From: CAZCPB01 sp044223975
GTDB taxonomy: Bacteria; Planctomycetota; Phycisphaerae; Phycisphaerales; UBA1924
Direction of reading: 5' to 3'
Length of the DNA: 64,000 nucleotides
Assembly: GCA_044223975.1 (NCBI GenBank)
Contig: JBGALI010000021.1
Span: 1-64,000 of the forward strand
Part shown: positions 15,758 through 23,573 of the stretch, piece by piece
Layout: every line of letters starts with the position of its first letter
Numbering within the stretch: the first letter of the stretch is position 1
The notes under the pieces: generated by a model
The model's database searches: none
The model's input: the letters and a program-made list of their open reading frames with translations, nothing else
What the model was told of the DNA's origin: nothing
Translations under genes and position numbers: made by a program

Positions 15758-16168
15758 ATGCGCGCGGGTCCATTCATCATGCTGGCTTGGGTGGGGGCTT
15801 TGAGCCTCTTGTCGGGCGGGTGCATCGTGGTCGTCAAGGGTGGCGACGAAGTCGAAGTGAACGAGCACCGGAAAGAAACGCCTCGCCTCGGTGTCGAGCT
15901 CGCCGACGTTTCGAGCGCCACGGCAAGCCAGGCCGGGGTCGACGCGACGAGGTCGTGCATGATCACCAGCGTGTCGTTCGGATCGAGCGCCGAGCGGGCC
16001 GGCCTGCAGCGGTACGACATCGTCACGCATATCGACGGGCGCGACTACGCCACGGTGTCGGCCCTGCGCGAGGCCGTGCGGTCCCGCCGGCCGGGCGAGT
16101 CGCTCGTGCTGACGGTGGTCCGCGCCGGCAAGGCCCAGGACGTGACGGTGACGCTCGAGTCTCCGTGA
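15758..16168 (+). CDS. Small PDZ-domain lipoprotein
   Basis: A protein of 136 residues with a lipoprotein signal (MLAWVGALSLLSGGC, lipobox SGGC at about residue 22). A single PDZ domain follows (about 40-135): the core is CMITSVSFGSSAERAGLQRYDIVTHIDG, with the GLxxYD groove motif, then REAVRSRRPGESLVLTVVR. There is no protease domain, so it is probably an adaptor or substrate-binding protein in the periplasm. The ribosome site GGAAGGAGGG is strong. It lies 112 bases before mgtC and the two may be co-transcribed. Confidence 0.8.
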   Translation: MRAGPFIMLAWVGALSLLSGGCIVVVKGGDEVEVNEHRKETPRLGVELADVSSATASQAGVDATRSCMITSVSFGSSAERAGLQRYDIVTHIDGRDYATVSALREAVRSRRPGESLVLTVVRAGKAQDVTVTLESP

Positions 16169-16279
16169 TCCGGCGATCGCCCCGATAGCGCGTTCGGCCA
16201 CGCTGCCACCGGGCGCGAGCCCGCGGAGCACACGGTTCCTTCGCGCACCGGCAGGTGTTTGTCTGTATTCTGAGCCGTC

Positions 16280-16789
16280 ATGAACGCAATCACGAACGCG
16301 GAAGTTGCGCTGCGCCTGGTCAGCGCGATCGGCCTCGGCGCTGCGATAGGGCTCGAGCGCGAGTGGTACCGGCACCGCGCCGGGATCCGCACGATGATCC
16401 TGATCAGCGTTGGCAGCGCGGGCTTCGTCCTGCTGGCGCTGGAGACATTCGCCCTGATGCCCAACAACACCGGCCAGGCCGAGATCAGCCGCGTGCTCCA
16501 GGGGCTGATCGGCGGGATCGGATTCCTGGGCGCGGGCACGATCATCCAGAACCGCGGCACGATCTACGGGCTGACCACGGCCGCGGCGGTGTGGTGCGTC
16601 GCGGCGGTGGGGGCCGCCAGCGGCCTTGGGCTCTTCTCGATCTCCGCGATGCTCGCGGGCGCGACGCTCTTCACGCTGGTGGCGCTGCGGTACGTGGAAA
16701 CCAAGTATTTCCCGGTGTCGCCCAACGGCGTAAAGCGGTACGGCCCCGACCCCGAGTCCGACGAGCCGCCCAATCAGGGGATCACCTGA
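16280..16789 (+). CDS. MgtC/SapB family membrane protein
   Basis: A protein of 169 residues. Four or five hydrophobic helices carry the MgtC signatures: RLVSAIGLGAAIGLEREWYR at the start, RTMILISVGSAGFVLL, GLIGGIGFLGAGTIIQ, and GLTTAAAVWCVAAVGAASGLG. The C-terminal soluble ACT-like domain of long MgtC proteins is absent; instead there is a short polar tail. MgtC proteins act at low Mg2+ and modulate the membrane ATPase in pathogens. The role of the short environmental forms is not settled. Confidence 0.88.
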   Translation: MNAITNAEVALRLVSAIGLGAAIGLEREWYRHRAGIRTMILISVGSAGFVLLALETFALMPNNTGQAEISRVLQGLIGGIGFLGAGTIIQNRGTIYGLTTAAAVWCVAAVGAASGLGLFSISAMLAGATLFTLVALRYVETKYFPVSPNGVKRYGPDPESDEPPNQGIT

Positions 16790-16808
16790 GCGCTCGGTTG
16801 ACTTTGCG

Positions 16809-17030
16809 TCAGGCGCGCGGCGTCGGGGCCGGCGGTTCGGCAGGGCTGTTCGACCGCGTGGCCAGCCCCATGAGCCCCAGCCCCACGATCACCATCGCGC
16901 CCCGGATCAGCCACGCGACCGTCGGTCCCCACGTGCCGATCCACGCCACCAGGATGAACTGCATCCCCAGGTACGGCAGGACCGCCGATCCGACGCCCAT
17001 CACGATGAGGAAGATCCCGAAACTTCGCAT
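16809..17030 (-). CDS. Small two-helix membrane protein
   Basis: A protein of 73 residues beginning MRSFGIFLIVMGVGSAVLPY. Two hydrophobic helices (about 3-20 and 28-58) are followed by a Pro-rich tail. The start at 17030 is preferred over the in-frame ATG at 17045 because a GGAGGT ribosome site lies 7 bases before it, made from the codons after the upstream ATG. No specific family is recognised. It is convergent with mgtC (19-base gap). Confidence 0.65.
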   Translation of the reverse strand: MRSFGIFLIVMGVGSAVLPYLGMQFILVAWIGTWGPTVAWLIRGAMVIVGLGLMGLATRSNSPAEPPAPTPRA

Positions 17031-17164
17031 GCCGAGCACCTCCATGAGGCTGGCGGGCCCGCGGTGACGCGACGCGCAGAGTACCGGCGGGAGAGCCGTT
17101 CCACCGCCTTGCTCGCACGCGCCCGGGGTTGCCGGCGTTGCTTTCATCGGCCGTTCATGGTCGA

Positions 17165-17932
17165 ATGAGCCACAGACACAGGGGTACCTCCGTGCGCACG
17201 CGGGCGTTCACGCTGATCGAACTGCTGCTGGTGATCGCGATCATCGCGCTGCTGATCAGCATCCTCCTGCCGGCGCTCGCCGCGGCACGCCAGTCGGCCA
17301 AGCGGACGGCCTGCCTTTCGAACGAGCGCCAGTTGGGGATCGCCATGGGCGGTTACCAGACCGACAACCGGACCTTCTTCCCCGGGCACCACACGGCGGC
17401 CGAGTCCTACATCGTCTGGCCGCCGCGCCTCAGGCCCTACGTCGGCGGCGAGCCCCGCGTCTTCTGGTGCCCGTCAAGCGAGCCCGAATGCAAGTGGGTG
17501 TACCAGTACCAGGCGAGCGCCAAGGCCGAGTACGGCTATGAAGCCGGCGAGAAGCACCTGACCTCGCAGTCGTGGTTCAGCTACGGCTACAACGACTGGG
17601 GCGGCGTACGCGAATTCACCAAGCCCTACCTCGGGCTGGGCGCGCACGTGGGGACCAAGGAGTGGGGCGAGGCCAGAGAGATCTCGGTCGTGGTGCCGTC
17701 GCAGCTGGTGATGATGGGCGACAGCCGCTCCAACGGCGTGTGGGACACGGCGCTCGACCCCGACGACGGGCCCGACGACGAGTGGCCGAGCCCGCGCCAC
17801 TTCAAGGGGCCCAACATCCTCTGGGCCGACGGGCACGCCACGCACGAGCGCCAGCGCGACATCATCCGCAACACCGAGGACGTGCGCCGCAAGTGGAACA
17901 TCGACAGCCGGCCGCACAAGGGCCAGTGGTGA
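17165..17932 (+). CDS. Prepilin-like protein (planctomycete N-terminal methylation domain, H-x9-DG type)
   Basis: A protein of 255 residues. A basic leader (MSHRHRGTSVRTRA) precedes the type IV cleavage motif and helix FTLIELLLVIAIIALLISIL. The C-terminal part ends with NILWADGHATHERQ, the 'DGH' motif of the large planctomycete family of secreted prepilin-like proteins. FWCPSSEPECKW holds a conserved Cys pair. ATG 17165 has no ribosome site; an in-frame GTG at 17192 would leave a five-residue leader. Its target machine is not encoded next to it; the pseudopilin cluster 7 kb upstream is a candidate partner. Confidence 0.85.
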   Translation: MSHRHRGTSVRTRAFTLIELLLVIAIIALLISILLPALAAARQSAKRTACLSNERQLGIAMGGYQTDNRTFFPGHHTAAESYIVWPPRLRPYVGGEPRVFWCPSSEPECKWVYQYQASAKAEYGYEAGEKHLTSQSWFSYGYNDWGGVREFTKPYLGLGAHVGTKEWGEAREISVVVPSQLVMMGDSRSNGVWDTALDPDDGPDDEWPSPRHFKGPNILWADGHATHERQRDIIRNTEDVRRKWNIDSRPHKGQW

Positions 17933-18198
17933 CGGCGTCCGCTTGACCGGTGCGCGCGGGGCCCGAATACTCCGTGGACCTCCGGGAGCTTTGCCGTGCA
18001 ACTTCGCGCTCATCTTGGCCACTCCTTCCGGCTCGACAAGAGTCCGAAAGTGGCGTTGCGCGAAGATCGTGACGCGGCGTCCGCGATCGGCTGACGCCCG
18101 CGCACGGCCCCCGAGTTCATCGAATTTCCAGTGATTTTCAGGGCAATCGCCCCTGCCTTTGTCGTGCGCGGCAAGGGGGCGTTGCGAAGGTGATCGTC

Positions 18199-18546
18199 AT
18201 GCCCGAAGTCTTCACCATCTCAAGGCCGCTGCCCCCCGAGGACGTGCGTCCCGGCGACTACGTCGCGGTCCTGCGCGAGTCGCACGAGTTCATCAACATC
18301 TTCGCGCTGTGCGACCCGCTGCTCGGACGCGAGACGACCGTGCGCGTGACGCTCACGCCCGACGAGGCGGGCGTGCCGCTGCGGGTGGTCGCCGTCTGCC
18401 TGCCGTTCGTGCTCGTGGAGGACGGCGGCGAGAAGCACCGCACGCTGGACCTGCGTCGGCACGCCATCGCGCGTCTCGACGAGGACTACGCGCGCAAGGC
18501 GATGAAGCGCCTGCGCCGCGACCGCGGCGGGTGCGCGGACGCGTGA
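18199..18546 (+). CDS. Conserved hypothetical protein, 115 residues
   Basis: Starts at ATG 18199 (GAAGG upstream). Soluble and probably beta-rich, with a barrel-like pattern (RPGDYVAVLRESHEFINIF, then VPLRVVAVCLPFVLVEDG) and a basic helical end (KAMKRLRRDRGG). The pattern is that of a small OB- or SH3-like domain, but no family is recognised. It is followed by a bidirectional hairpin terminator. Confidence 0.6.
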   Translation: MPEVFTISRPLPPEDVRPGDYVAVLRESHEFINIFALCDPLLGRETTVRVTLTPDEAGVPLRVVAVCLPFVLVEDGGEKHRTLDLRRHAIARLDEDYARKAMKRLRRDRGGCADA

Positions 18547-18607
18547 GGGCGCCATCGTCCGCGCGTGCAGATGCGAGCGATGTGGTAGTCGGCGCGTGTT
18601 CTCTCTC

Positions 18608-18640
18608 GCCCCGCGATCGGCACGCCGGTCGCGGGGCTTT
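18608..18640. terminator. Hairpin terminator between convergent genes
   Basis: GCCCCGCGA and TCGCGGGGC form a perfect 9-bp stem around a 12-base loop, followed by TTT on the plus strand. It lies between two convergent hypothetical genes and can serve both. Confidence 0.7.
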
Positions 18641-18649
18641 CGTGCGCGC

Positions 18650-19084
18650 TCACCACAGCGGGTCGTGCTGGTCGACCATCTCGACCTCGCCGAGGATTCC
18701 AAACCCGTCGGGGTGCTCGGCGGGCTGGTAGGGCAGGGCGAGCACCAAGGTGGCGGGCAGGTTAGTCTCGAAAACTTCGACGATGAGCGCGTCAACCTTG
18801 CCGCCGTCCTTGTCGCCGATCCGCGCGTCGTAGACGATGGCGACGCGGTCGGCGCCCTGGTTCCGTGCGCGTCCCAGGTCCCGGGCCTTGGCGACCGAGG
18901 CCTCCAGGTCAACGCTCTCCTTGCCCGCCCCGTCGATGACGCGGGCGAGCGACTGCTCGTTGCCGCGCTCGCTGAGCACGAAAGGCGCCGGCGACCCGCC
19001 CTCTTCGATGGCCTCGCAGCCGTGCTCCAGTGCGGTGTCGATCAGGCGCGAGAGCTTCTCGGAGAGTTCGATCTCATCGGGCAT
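18650..19084 (-). CDS. Conserved hypothetical protein, 144 residues
   Basis: From ATG 19084, preceded by GAGGAG at good spacing. It begins MPDEIELSEKLSRLIDTALE, is acidic, and has a mixed alpha/beta pattern with FVLSERGNEQSLARVIDGAG, ADRVAIVYDARIGDKDGGKV and VDALIVEVFETNLPATLVLA. It probably has a single soluble domain with a central sheet. No catalytic motif or family is recognised. It follows the first PEP-CTERM-like gene on the same strand with a 40-base gap. Confidence 0.65.
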   Translation of the reverse strand: MPDEIELSEKLSRLIDTALEHGCEAIEEGGSPAPFVLSERGNEQSLARVIDGAGKESVDLEASVAKARDLGRARNQGADRVAIVYDARIGDKDGGKVDALIVEVFETNLPATLVLALPYQPAEHPDGFGILGEVEMVDQHDPLW

Positions 19085-19124
19085 GGAGCGGGCTCCTCGA
19101 ACGGGCGGCGCGGGGTCCCGCACC

Positions 19125-19832
19125 TTACGCCCGGTTTCGACGGCGCGGCAACGTCAGGCCGGACGCCAGCACCACCGCGGCGGATGCGGGCGCGGGAATC
19201 GCCGTGAAGTGGAACGAGCTCAGCGCGGCGTTGTCGAACTGGCTCAGGCTCTGCCCCGGGCCCGCGGAGAGGTTCGTCGACGAGATATGACCGGTGGCCA
19301 CGACGGTGTAGAACCCCGGCGCGAGAACGCTGCCGCTGGGGAAGCTGAGCAGGCCCGAAAAATCGGTGAGCTCGTGCGTGCCGGTGTAGAGCACCGGCCC
19401 CGAAATGACGTGGAAGTCAACGCTCGTTCGTCCGCCCGCGTTCGACGTCGCCTGCGCCCGCCCGTGGAGCAGGGACGCATCGACGGACGCGTGCGCCGAC
19501 GCGGAGCTGGTCACGGCGAAATGAAACTCGGTCGGCGACTGCGAAAAATCAAAGTGGATCGCGTACGACGCGTCGTAGTACGCGCCGTCGTAGCTGTCGG
19601 TCGAGGAGAACGACGCGACCGACGACACATTGAGCGGGGGTGTGTAGTTCTGCGGCGCGTACTGGTCCACGCGGAAGTGGGTCTCGTCCTTCTGGACGTA
19701 CCCGTCGGCGTAGCAGTTGAGGCCGTGGTGGATGTACGTCGTTTCGACGATCCCGCCAAGGCAGACCCCGCCGGCGCCGCAGAGGGCGAGCACCGACGCA
19801 CCGATCGCCGCGGATCTGCGCTCGAACCTCAT
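19125..19832 (-). CDS. PEP-CTERM-like exported protein, intact copy
   Basis: A protein of 235 residues: signal peptide (MRFERRSAAIGASVLALCGAGGVCLGG), a beta-rich Ser/Thr/Tyr-rich body, and a C-terminal sorting signal IPAPASAAVVLASGLTLPRRRN. This signal has the Pro-x-Pro motif, a hydrophobic helix and an Arg cluster, as in PEP-CTERM proteins that are cut by an exosortase. The body is unlike any family I recognise; it contains VLYTGTHELTDFSGLLSFPSG. A nearly identical paralogue without this tail is 2356 bases to the right. The gene lies mostly inside the duplicated block and is divergent from the chimeric RidA gene. Confidence 0.75.
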   Translation of the reverse strand: MRFERRSAAIGASVLALCGAGGVCLGGIVETTYIHHGLNCYADGYVQKDETHFRVDQYAPQNYTPPLNVSSVASFSSTDSYDGAYYDASYAIHFDFSQSPTEFHFAVTSSASAHASVDASLLHGRAQATSNAGGRTSVDFHVISGPVLYTGTHELTDFSGLLSFPSGSVLAPGFYTVVATGHISSTNLSAGPGQSLSQFDNAALSSFHFTAIPAPASAAVVLASGLTLPRRRNRA

Positions 19833-19895
19833 TGTCGTCCCTCCCGCGACGTTCTCCCGGAAGCTCCCGGGCGGAAACGAACGCCGCTGGACCCA

Positions 19896-19924
19896 AGGCT
19901 ATTGAGCGGGCGCACTTTCGTCAA
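19896..19924 (-). promoter_or_regulatory. Promoter candidate for the PEP-CTERM-like gene (present in both copies)
   Basis: On the minus strand TTGACG (19924-19919), 17 bases, then TAGCCT (19901-19896), about 64 bases before the start codon. The same sequence is found 2356 bases to the right in the second copy. The -35 box is good and the -10 is weak. Confidence 0.35.
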
Positions 19925-19988
19925 TCAACAATCGACTCAACGCCTCGCGGCACACCGATTGCATCGTGTTGCCAACGCGGAAGTAAGG

Positions 19989-20015
19989 GGGCGACCGACC
20001 GAGCATCGGTCGCCC
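19989..20015. promoter_or_regulatory. Hairpin ahead of the RidA-type gene (copy 1)
   Basis: GGGCGACCGA and TCGGTCGCCC form a perfect 10-bp stem around a 7-base loop, about 90 bases before ATG 20106. In copy 2 the left arm has base changes (AGCGCCCGA) that weaken it. It could be a 5'-leader control element or an operator. Confidence 0.35.
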
Positions 20016-20105
20016 ATGTCATGGCATCACGGACGCCGTCACGCCCGCCTCACGTCTCTTGAAGGCCACGTGAGGGCCAAGTTCAACCGATGTGAGCTGA
20101 ATCCC

Positions 20106-20573
20106 ATGCCCCATGTTGAAGATCGCCTGCGCACGCTCGGCCTCGTGCTTCCCCCGCCGACCCGCCCTCCGCCGGGCGTCGTGCTGCCCTTCCAGTTTGT
20201 GCGCCTTGTGGGCACCCGCGCCCTGATCTCGGGGCACGGCCCCCAGAACGCCGACGGCTCATTCGCCGAGCCGCGGGGGAAGGTTGGGCGCGATCTGACG
20301 GTCGAGCAGGGCTACCACGCGGCGCGGCTTACAGCCCTCTCCATGCTTGGGAGCTTGGCGGGGGGAGCGGGCGAACTCGTGATCGTGGTCCGCGATCCGG
20401 GGCCGGGCTTCGACATCGCGGCGGTGCCCGACCCGCTGGAGGATGCGAACCTGTCGAAGCCGAGCGGGCGCGGGGTGTTTTTGATCAACCACATGATGGA
20501 CAGCGTGGTGTTCAGTGATGGGGGGAGGCAGGTGATGATGCGGAAGTCGGTGCGTGGTCACGAAGAGCGGTGA
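20106..20573 (+). CDS. Chimeric protein: RidA N-terminus fused to RsbW-type ATPase C-terminus
   Basis: A reading frame of 155 residues. Residues 1-84 (MPHVEDRLRTLGLVLPPPTR to LTALSMLGSL) match the RidA protein encoded at 22462. Residues 85-155 are unrelated to RidA; they read ELVIVVRDPGPGFDIAAVPD, then LSKPSGRGVFLINHMMDSVVF and a final MRKSV. This is the G1/G2 ATP-lid end of RsbW/SpoIIAB-like anti-sigma-factor kinases (DPGPGFD and SGRGVFLI). The join is exactly at the edge of the duplicated block and keeps the frame. Both halves lack parts needed for their normal folds, so it is either a non-functional fusion or a new gene. Confidence 0.75.
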   Translation: MPHVEDRLRTLGLVLPPPTRPPPGVVLPFQFVRLVGTRALISGHGPQNADGSFAEPRGKVGRDLTVEQGYHAARLTALSMLGSLAGGAGELVIVVRDPGPGFDIAAVPDPLEDANLSKPSGRGVFLINHMMDSVVFSDGGRQVMMRKSVRGHEER

Positions 20574-20668
20574 CCACGCCGCCCGCCGATGATGAAGAGG
20601 TTCCGAACGGCGCCGGGGGCGTCGAGGCCGTAGTCGGGGGTGGGAGATGAAGTAATTGAGTCGGGCAT
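20558..20668 (-). pseudogene. N-terminal remnant of a methyltransferase-like gene
   Basis: On the minus strand an ATG at 20668 opens a 36-residue frame, MPDSITSSPTPDYGLDAPGA followed by VRNLFIIGG, ending inside the ATPase fragment. The segment DYGLDAPGAVRNLFIIG resembles the start of class I SAM-dependent methyltransferases found in planctomycetes, but the catalytic part is absent. Read as a truncated gene end within the spacer between the two repeat copies. Weak call, by pattern only. Confidence 0.3.
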
Positions 20669-20816
20669 GAGCGGGTGCGTGAGAGACCATGGTACCGAAA
20701 TCCGGGCCACTCGGCGCTACGGGGATGAGCGCGGACCGAAGGCTGTACAATCCCGCCGCCGGCGGTGGTGCGGGGCGGTGAGGCTGGCGCAGCCGGCCGC
20801 CCAAGAGGGCCGTTCC

Positions 20817-21260
20817 ATGGAGTTCGATCTCGTCGTCGCCAGGTATGTATTTGGGCTGTTGCGACGTGAAGAACTTCCCGCGCAGGCCGTTGCCGCGCTC
20901 GAGCAAGGGCTCGATTCTCCCTCTCTACGCCGATTGGCTGTCGCAGACTGTGACGATGCCGATGAAGTCCGTCGTTTCGTGATTGCTTCCGCGCACGAAC
21001 TGAATATTGCCATTCCGACCAGAGCGCAGGCAGGGATGGCCATTGCGCGCTGGCTTGCCGCACAGATCGTCAACGGCACGGTTCATCCGTACGAGGGAGC
21101 GAGGCAGATCTGGTGGGAGATTTCCCATGCGCTGCCCGGGGAAGAATCGCTTCTGCCCTTCGTAGGGCTCGCAAGTGAGTACGAAGATGACGTGGAACGC
21201 AGACCGCTGTACGCCCAGAAGATCGTGGAACACGCTCGCACGTTCCTGAATACCTTATGA
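20817..21260 (+). CDS. Hypothetical protein of the repeat spacer, 147 residues
   Basis: ATG 20817 follows GAGGG. The product starts MEFDLVVARYVFGLLRREEL, is acidic and mainly helical, with Trp-rich ARQIWWEISHALPGEESLLPF and an aromatic end (ARTFLNTL). Its codon use is less GC-biased than that of its neighbours, as in recently acquired or immunity-type genes. It looks like a small cytosolic protein related to immunity or DUF proteins, but no family is recognised. Confidence 0.6.
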   Translation: MEFDLVVARYVFGLLRREELPAQAVAALEQGLDSPSLRRLAVADCDDADEVRRFVIASAHELNIAIPTRAQAGMAIARWLAAQIVNGTVHPYEGARQIWWEISHALPGEESLLPFVGLASEYEDDVERRPLYAQKIVEHARTFLNTL

Positions 21261-21369
21261 CGCGCGGCGGCTGACCGTTTCGGCGGGTGGCCGGGTGCCA
21301 CGAATCGCCGCGTCTACTCGTTCCTCGCCATCTCCGTGCTCTCCTCGCGGCGCAGTCGTGCTACGCGTT

Positions 21370-22188
21370 CTACGCGGCCTCTACGCATCGTGCGAGAGGG
21401 ACCGAAGAGAGTCTGTAGAACAGGTAGCACTGGTGCGCCGCAGTAGCACCGGAGGGAGAAGAGAACGGGGAGACGCGGCGACCCAGTGGTACCCGAAACA
21501 CATTGAACCCGGGCCACCCGCCCAGCACCACCGCAGCGGAGGCAGGCGCGGGAATCGCCGTGAAGTGGAACGAGCTCAGCGCGGCGTTGTCGAACTGGCT
21601 CAGGCTCTCCCCCGGGCCCGCGGAGAGGTTCGTCGACGAGATGTGGCCGGTGGCCACGACGGTGTAAAACCCCGGCGCGAGAACGCTGCCGCTGGGGAAG
21701 CTGAGCAGGCCCGAAAAATCAGTGAGCTCGTGCGTGCCGGTGTAGAGCACCGGCCCGGAAATGACGTGGAAGTCAACCGTCGTTCGTCCGCCCGCGTTCG
21801 ACATCGCCTGCGCCCGCCCGTGGAGCAGGGACGCATCAACCGACGCGTGCGCCGACGCGGAGCTGGACACGGAGAAATGAAACTCGGTCGGCGACTCGGC
21901 GAAATCAAAGTGGACCGAGTACGACGCGTCGTAGTACGCGCCGTCGTAGTTGTCGGTCGACGAGAACGACGCGACCGACGAGACATTGAGCGGGGGCGTG
22001 TAGTTCTGCGGCGCGTACTGGTCCACGCGGAAGTGGGTCTCGTCCTTCTGGACGTACCCGTCGGCGTAGCAGTTGAGGCCGTGGTGGATGTACGTCGTTT
22101 CCACGATCCCGCCGAGGCAGACCCCGCCGGCGCCGCAGAGGGCGAGCACCGACGCATCGAACGCCTTGGATCTGCGCTCGAACCTCAT
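21370..22188 (-). CDS. PEP-CTERM-like paralogue with the sorting tail replaced
   Basis: A frame of 272 residues. Its first about 222 residues match the intact paralogue almost residue for residue (signal peptide, then GGIVETTYIHHGLNCYADGY). The match stops at IPAPASAAVVL, exactly at the block edge. From there the frame runs 50 residues through unrelated DNA (GGWPGFNVFRVPLG to PLARCVEAA), so the hydrophobic helix and Arg cluster of the sorting signal are gone. If made, it would be exported but not sorted by an exosortase. It is probably a decaying copy. Confidence 0.65.
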   Translation of the reverse strand: MRFERRSKAFDASVLALCGAGGVCLGGIVETTYIHHGLNCYADGYVQKDETHFRVDQYAPQNYTPPLNVSSVASFSSTDNYDGAYYDASYSVHFDFAESPTEFHFSVSSSASAHASVDASLLHGRAQAMSNAGGRTTVDFHVISGPVLYTGTHELTDFSGLLSFPSGSVLAPGFYTVVATGHISSTNLSAGPGESLSQFDNAALSSFHFTAIPAPASAAVVLGGWPGFNVFRVPLGRRVSPFSSPSGATAAHQCYLFYRLSSVPLARCVEAA

Positions 22189-22713
22189 TGTCGTCCCTCC
22201 CGCGACGTTCTCCCGGAAGCTCCCGGGCGGAAACGAACGCCGCTGGACCCAAGGCTATTGAGCGGGCGCACTTTCGTCAATCAACAATCGTCTCAACGCT
22301 TCGCGGCACACCGATTGCATTGAGTTGCCAACGCGGAATCAAGGGAGCGCCCGACCGAGCATCGGTCGCCCATATCATGGCACCACGGACGCCGTCACGC
22401 CCGCCTCACGTCTCTTGAAGGCCGTGTGAGGGCCAAGTTCAACCGATGTGAGCTGAATCCCATGCCCAATGTCGAAGATCGCCTGCGCACGCTCGGCCTC
22501 GTGCTCCCGCCGCCAACCCGCCCTCCGCCGGACGTCGTGCTGCCGTTCCAGTTTGTGCGCCTTGTGGGCACCCGCGCCCTGATCTCCGGGCACGGCCCCC
22601 AGAACGCCGACGGCTCATTCGCCGAGCCGCTGGGGAAAGTTGGGCGCGATCTGACGGTCGAACAGGGCTACCACGCGGCGCGGCTTACAGCGCTCTCCAT
22701 ACTTGGGAGCTTG
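21521..22713. repeat. Duplicated block, copy 2 (about 1.19 kb, direct)
   Basis: Partner of 19165-20357, same orientation. Here the right edge leads into the natural RidA C-terminus and the left edge cuts the exported-protein gene, so the two copies are reciprocal: each keeps one of the two genes whole. The 1163 bases between the copies hold an ATPase fragment, a possible methyltransferase fragment and one hypothetical gene. Confidence 0.9.
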
Positions 22714-22947
22714 AAGCGCGCGATCGGCGATCTGGACCGCATCACCGCATGGGGGCGGGTGTTCGGCATGGTGAACTCGGCGCCGGGATTCCAGAAGCAG
22801 CCGAGCGTGATCAACGGGTTTTCGGATCTCATCCTCGAACTCTTCGGACCCGACGTCGGTGCGCACGCTCGCAGCGCGGTCGGGATGGAGGAGTTGCCTT
22901 TCAATATCCCGGTGGAGATCGAGGGGGAGGTTGAGATCGCGGTGTGA
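22462..22947 (+). CDS. RidA/YjgF family protein, intact copy
   Basis: A protein of 161 residues. The RidA fold pattern is seen from FQFVRLVGTRALISGHGPQN through DLTVEQGYHAARLTALSILG, LDRITAWGRVFGMVNSAPGF, HARSAVGMEELPFNIPVEIE and GEVEIAV. The Arg in HARSAVG matches the Arg that holds the imine substrate carboxylate in active RidA proteins. These enzymes hydrolyse reactive enamines and imines from amino-acid metabolism. The longer N-terminus fits the YjgF-like group of about 155 residues. Its 5' part is duplicated 2356 bases to the left. Confidence 0.87.
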   Translation: MPNVEDRLRTLGLVLPPPTRPPPDVVLPFQFVRLVGTRALISGHGPQNADGSFAEPLGKVGRDLTVEQGYHAARLTALSILGSLKRAIGDLDRITAWGRVFGMVNSAPGFQKQPSVINGFSDLILELFGPDVGAHARSAVGMEELPFNIPVEIEGEVEIAV

Positions 22948-23060
22948 ACGGGGGTGCTCGGCGGCGGCGGGAGGAAGGGTGGCGGAGTAGGAGAGGCAGC
23001 GCGGGAGGACGGAGTAGCGCGGAGCGATGAACCGCCGAGGAGATCGGAACCCGCGCCAAT

Positions 23061-23495
23061 GTGGGAGCTCGGCCTCCACATCGGCGATGCCCAGCCCACG
23101 CCCGTGCCCACGTAAGCAACCGTCGATCCTCAAGCCCAGCGCTCCCGCGCCGCCCCCTGACCCGGTGGGAAGCGGGGCTCCCCGATCCGCGGCCGCTCAC
23201 GGGCTACACCGTGACGCTCTCGAGGGTTTCGGGGAAGTCGCGCCTCACGGTGACGCTCCAGGCGCCGTGCGTGGTGCGGACGCCGTCGTGGCCCGCTATC
23301 GACTGCGCGAACGGGAACAGGATCTATCCCACCAGCAGCACGGTGGTCAGCCCGACCAGTTTCTACATGGACTACCCGGGCGTGTTCCTGTCCAGCGTCG
23401 GCTTCATCGAAGTGCCGTACCAGGACACGCAGGTGCAGAACTTCCAGGGCGGCTTCGTGCTATCCGGAGGGAAGTGGTTCAGGGCGCCGTTTTGA
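23061..23495 (+). pseudogene. Remnant of an unidentified exported protein
   Basis: An open frame whose last about 100 codons look coding: GYTVTLSRVSGKSRLTVTLQ, then two Cys (APCVV, AIDCANG), aromatic YMDYPGVFLSSVGFIEVPYQ and FQGGFVLSGGKWFRAPF at the end. The first about 45 codons are Arg- and Pro-rich and look non-coding, and no ribosome site precedes any ATG. Read as the 3' end of a truncated gene for a beta-rich exported protein. The region 22948-23180 before it holds nothing else that I can support. Confidence 0.4.
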
Positions 23496-23573
23496 TGGTG
23501 GGGGAGTGGACCCGATAGAGGACCCCTGACCGCGCACCCGAGCGCGGGACAAAGGGGGGTTGGTGTGCCAACC

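Larger units (their letters stand above)
19165..20357. repeat. Duplicated block, copy 1 (about 1.19 kb, direct)
   Basis: This block and 21521-22713 can be aligned from end to end at a constant offset of 2356 bases, with only scattered substitutions and no net insertion. It covers all of the PEP-CTERM-like gene except its last dozen codons, the divergent promoter region, and the first 84 codons of RidA. The right edge (after GAGCTTG) and left edge (before CAGCACCACC) are abrupt. No transposase, inverted termini or target duplication was seen at the edges. Confidence 0.9.

Noticed and set aside
19165..22713. Insertion sequence or transposon as cause of the duplication
   Set aside because: No transposase, no terminal inverted repeats and no short target duplications were seen at the block edges.
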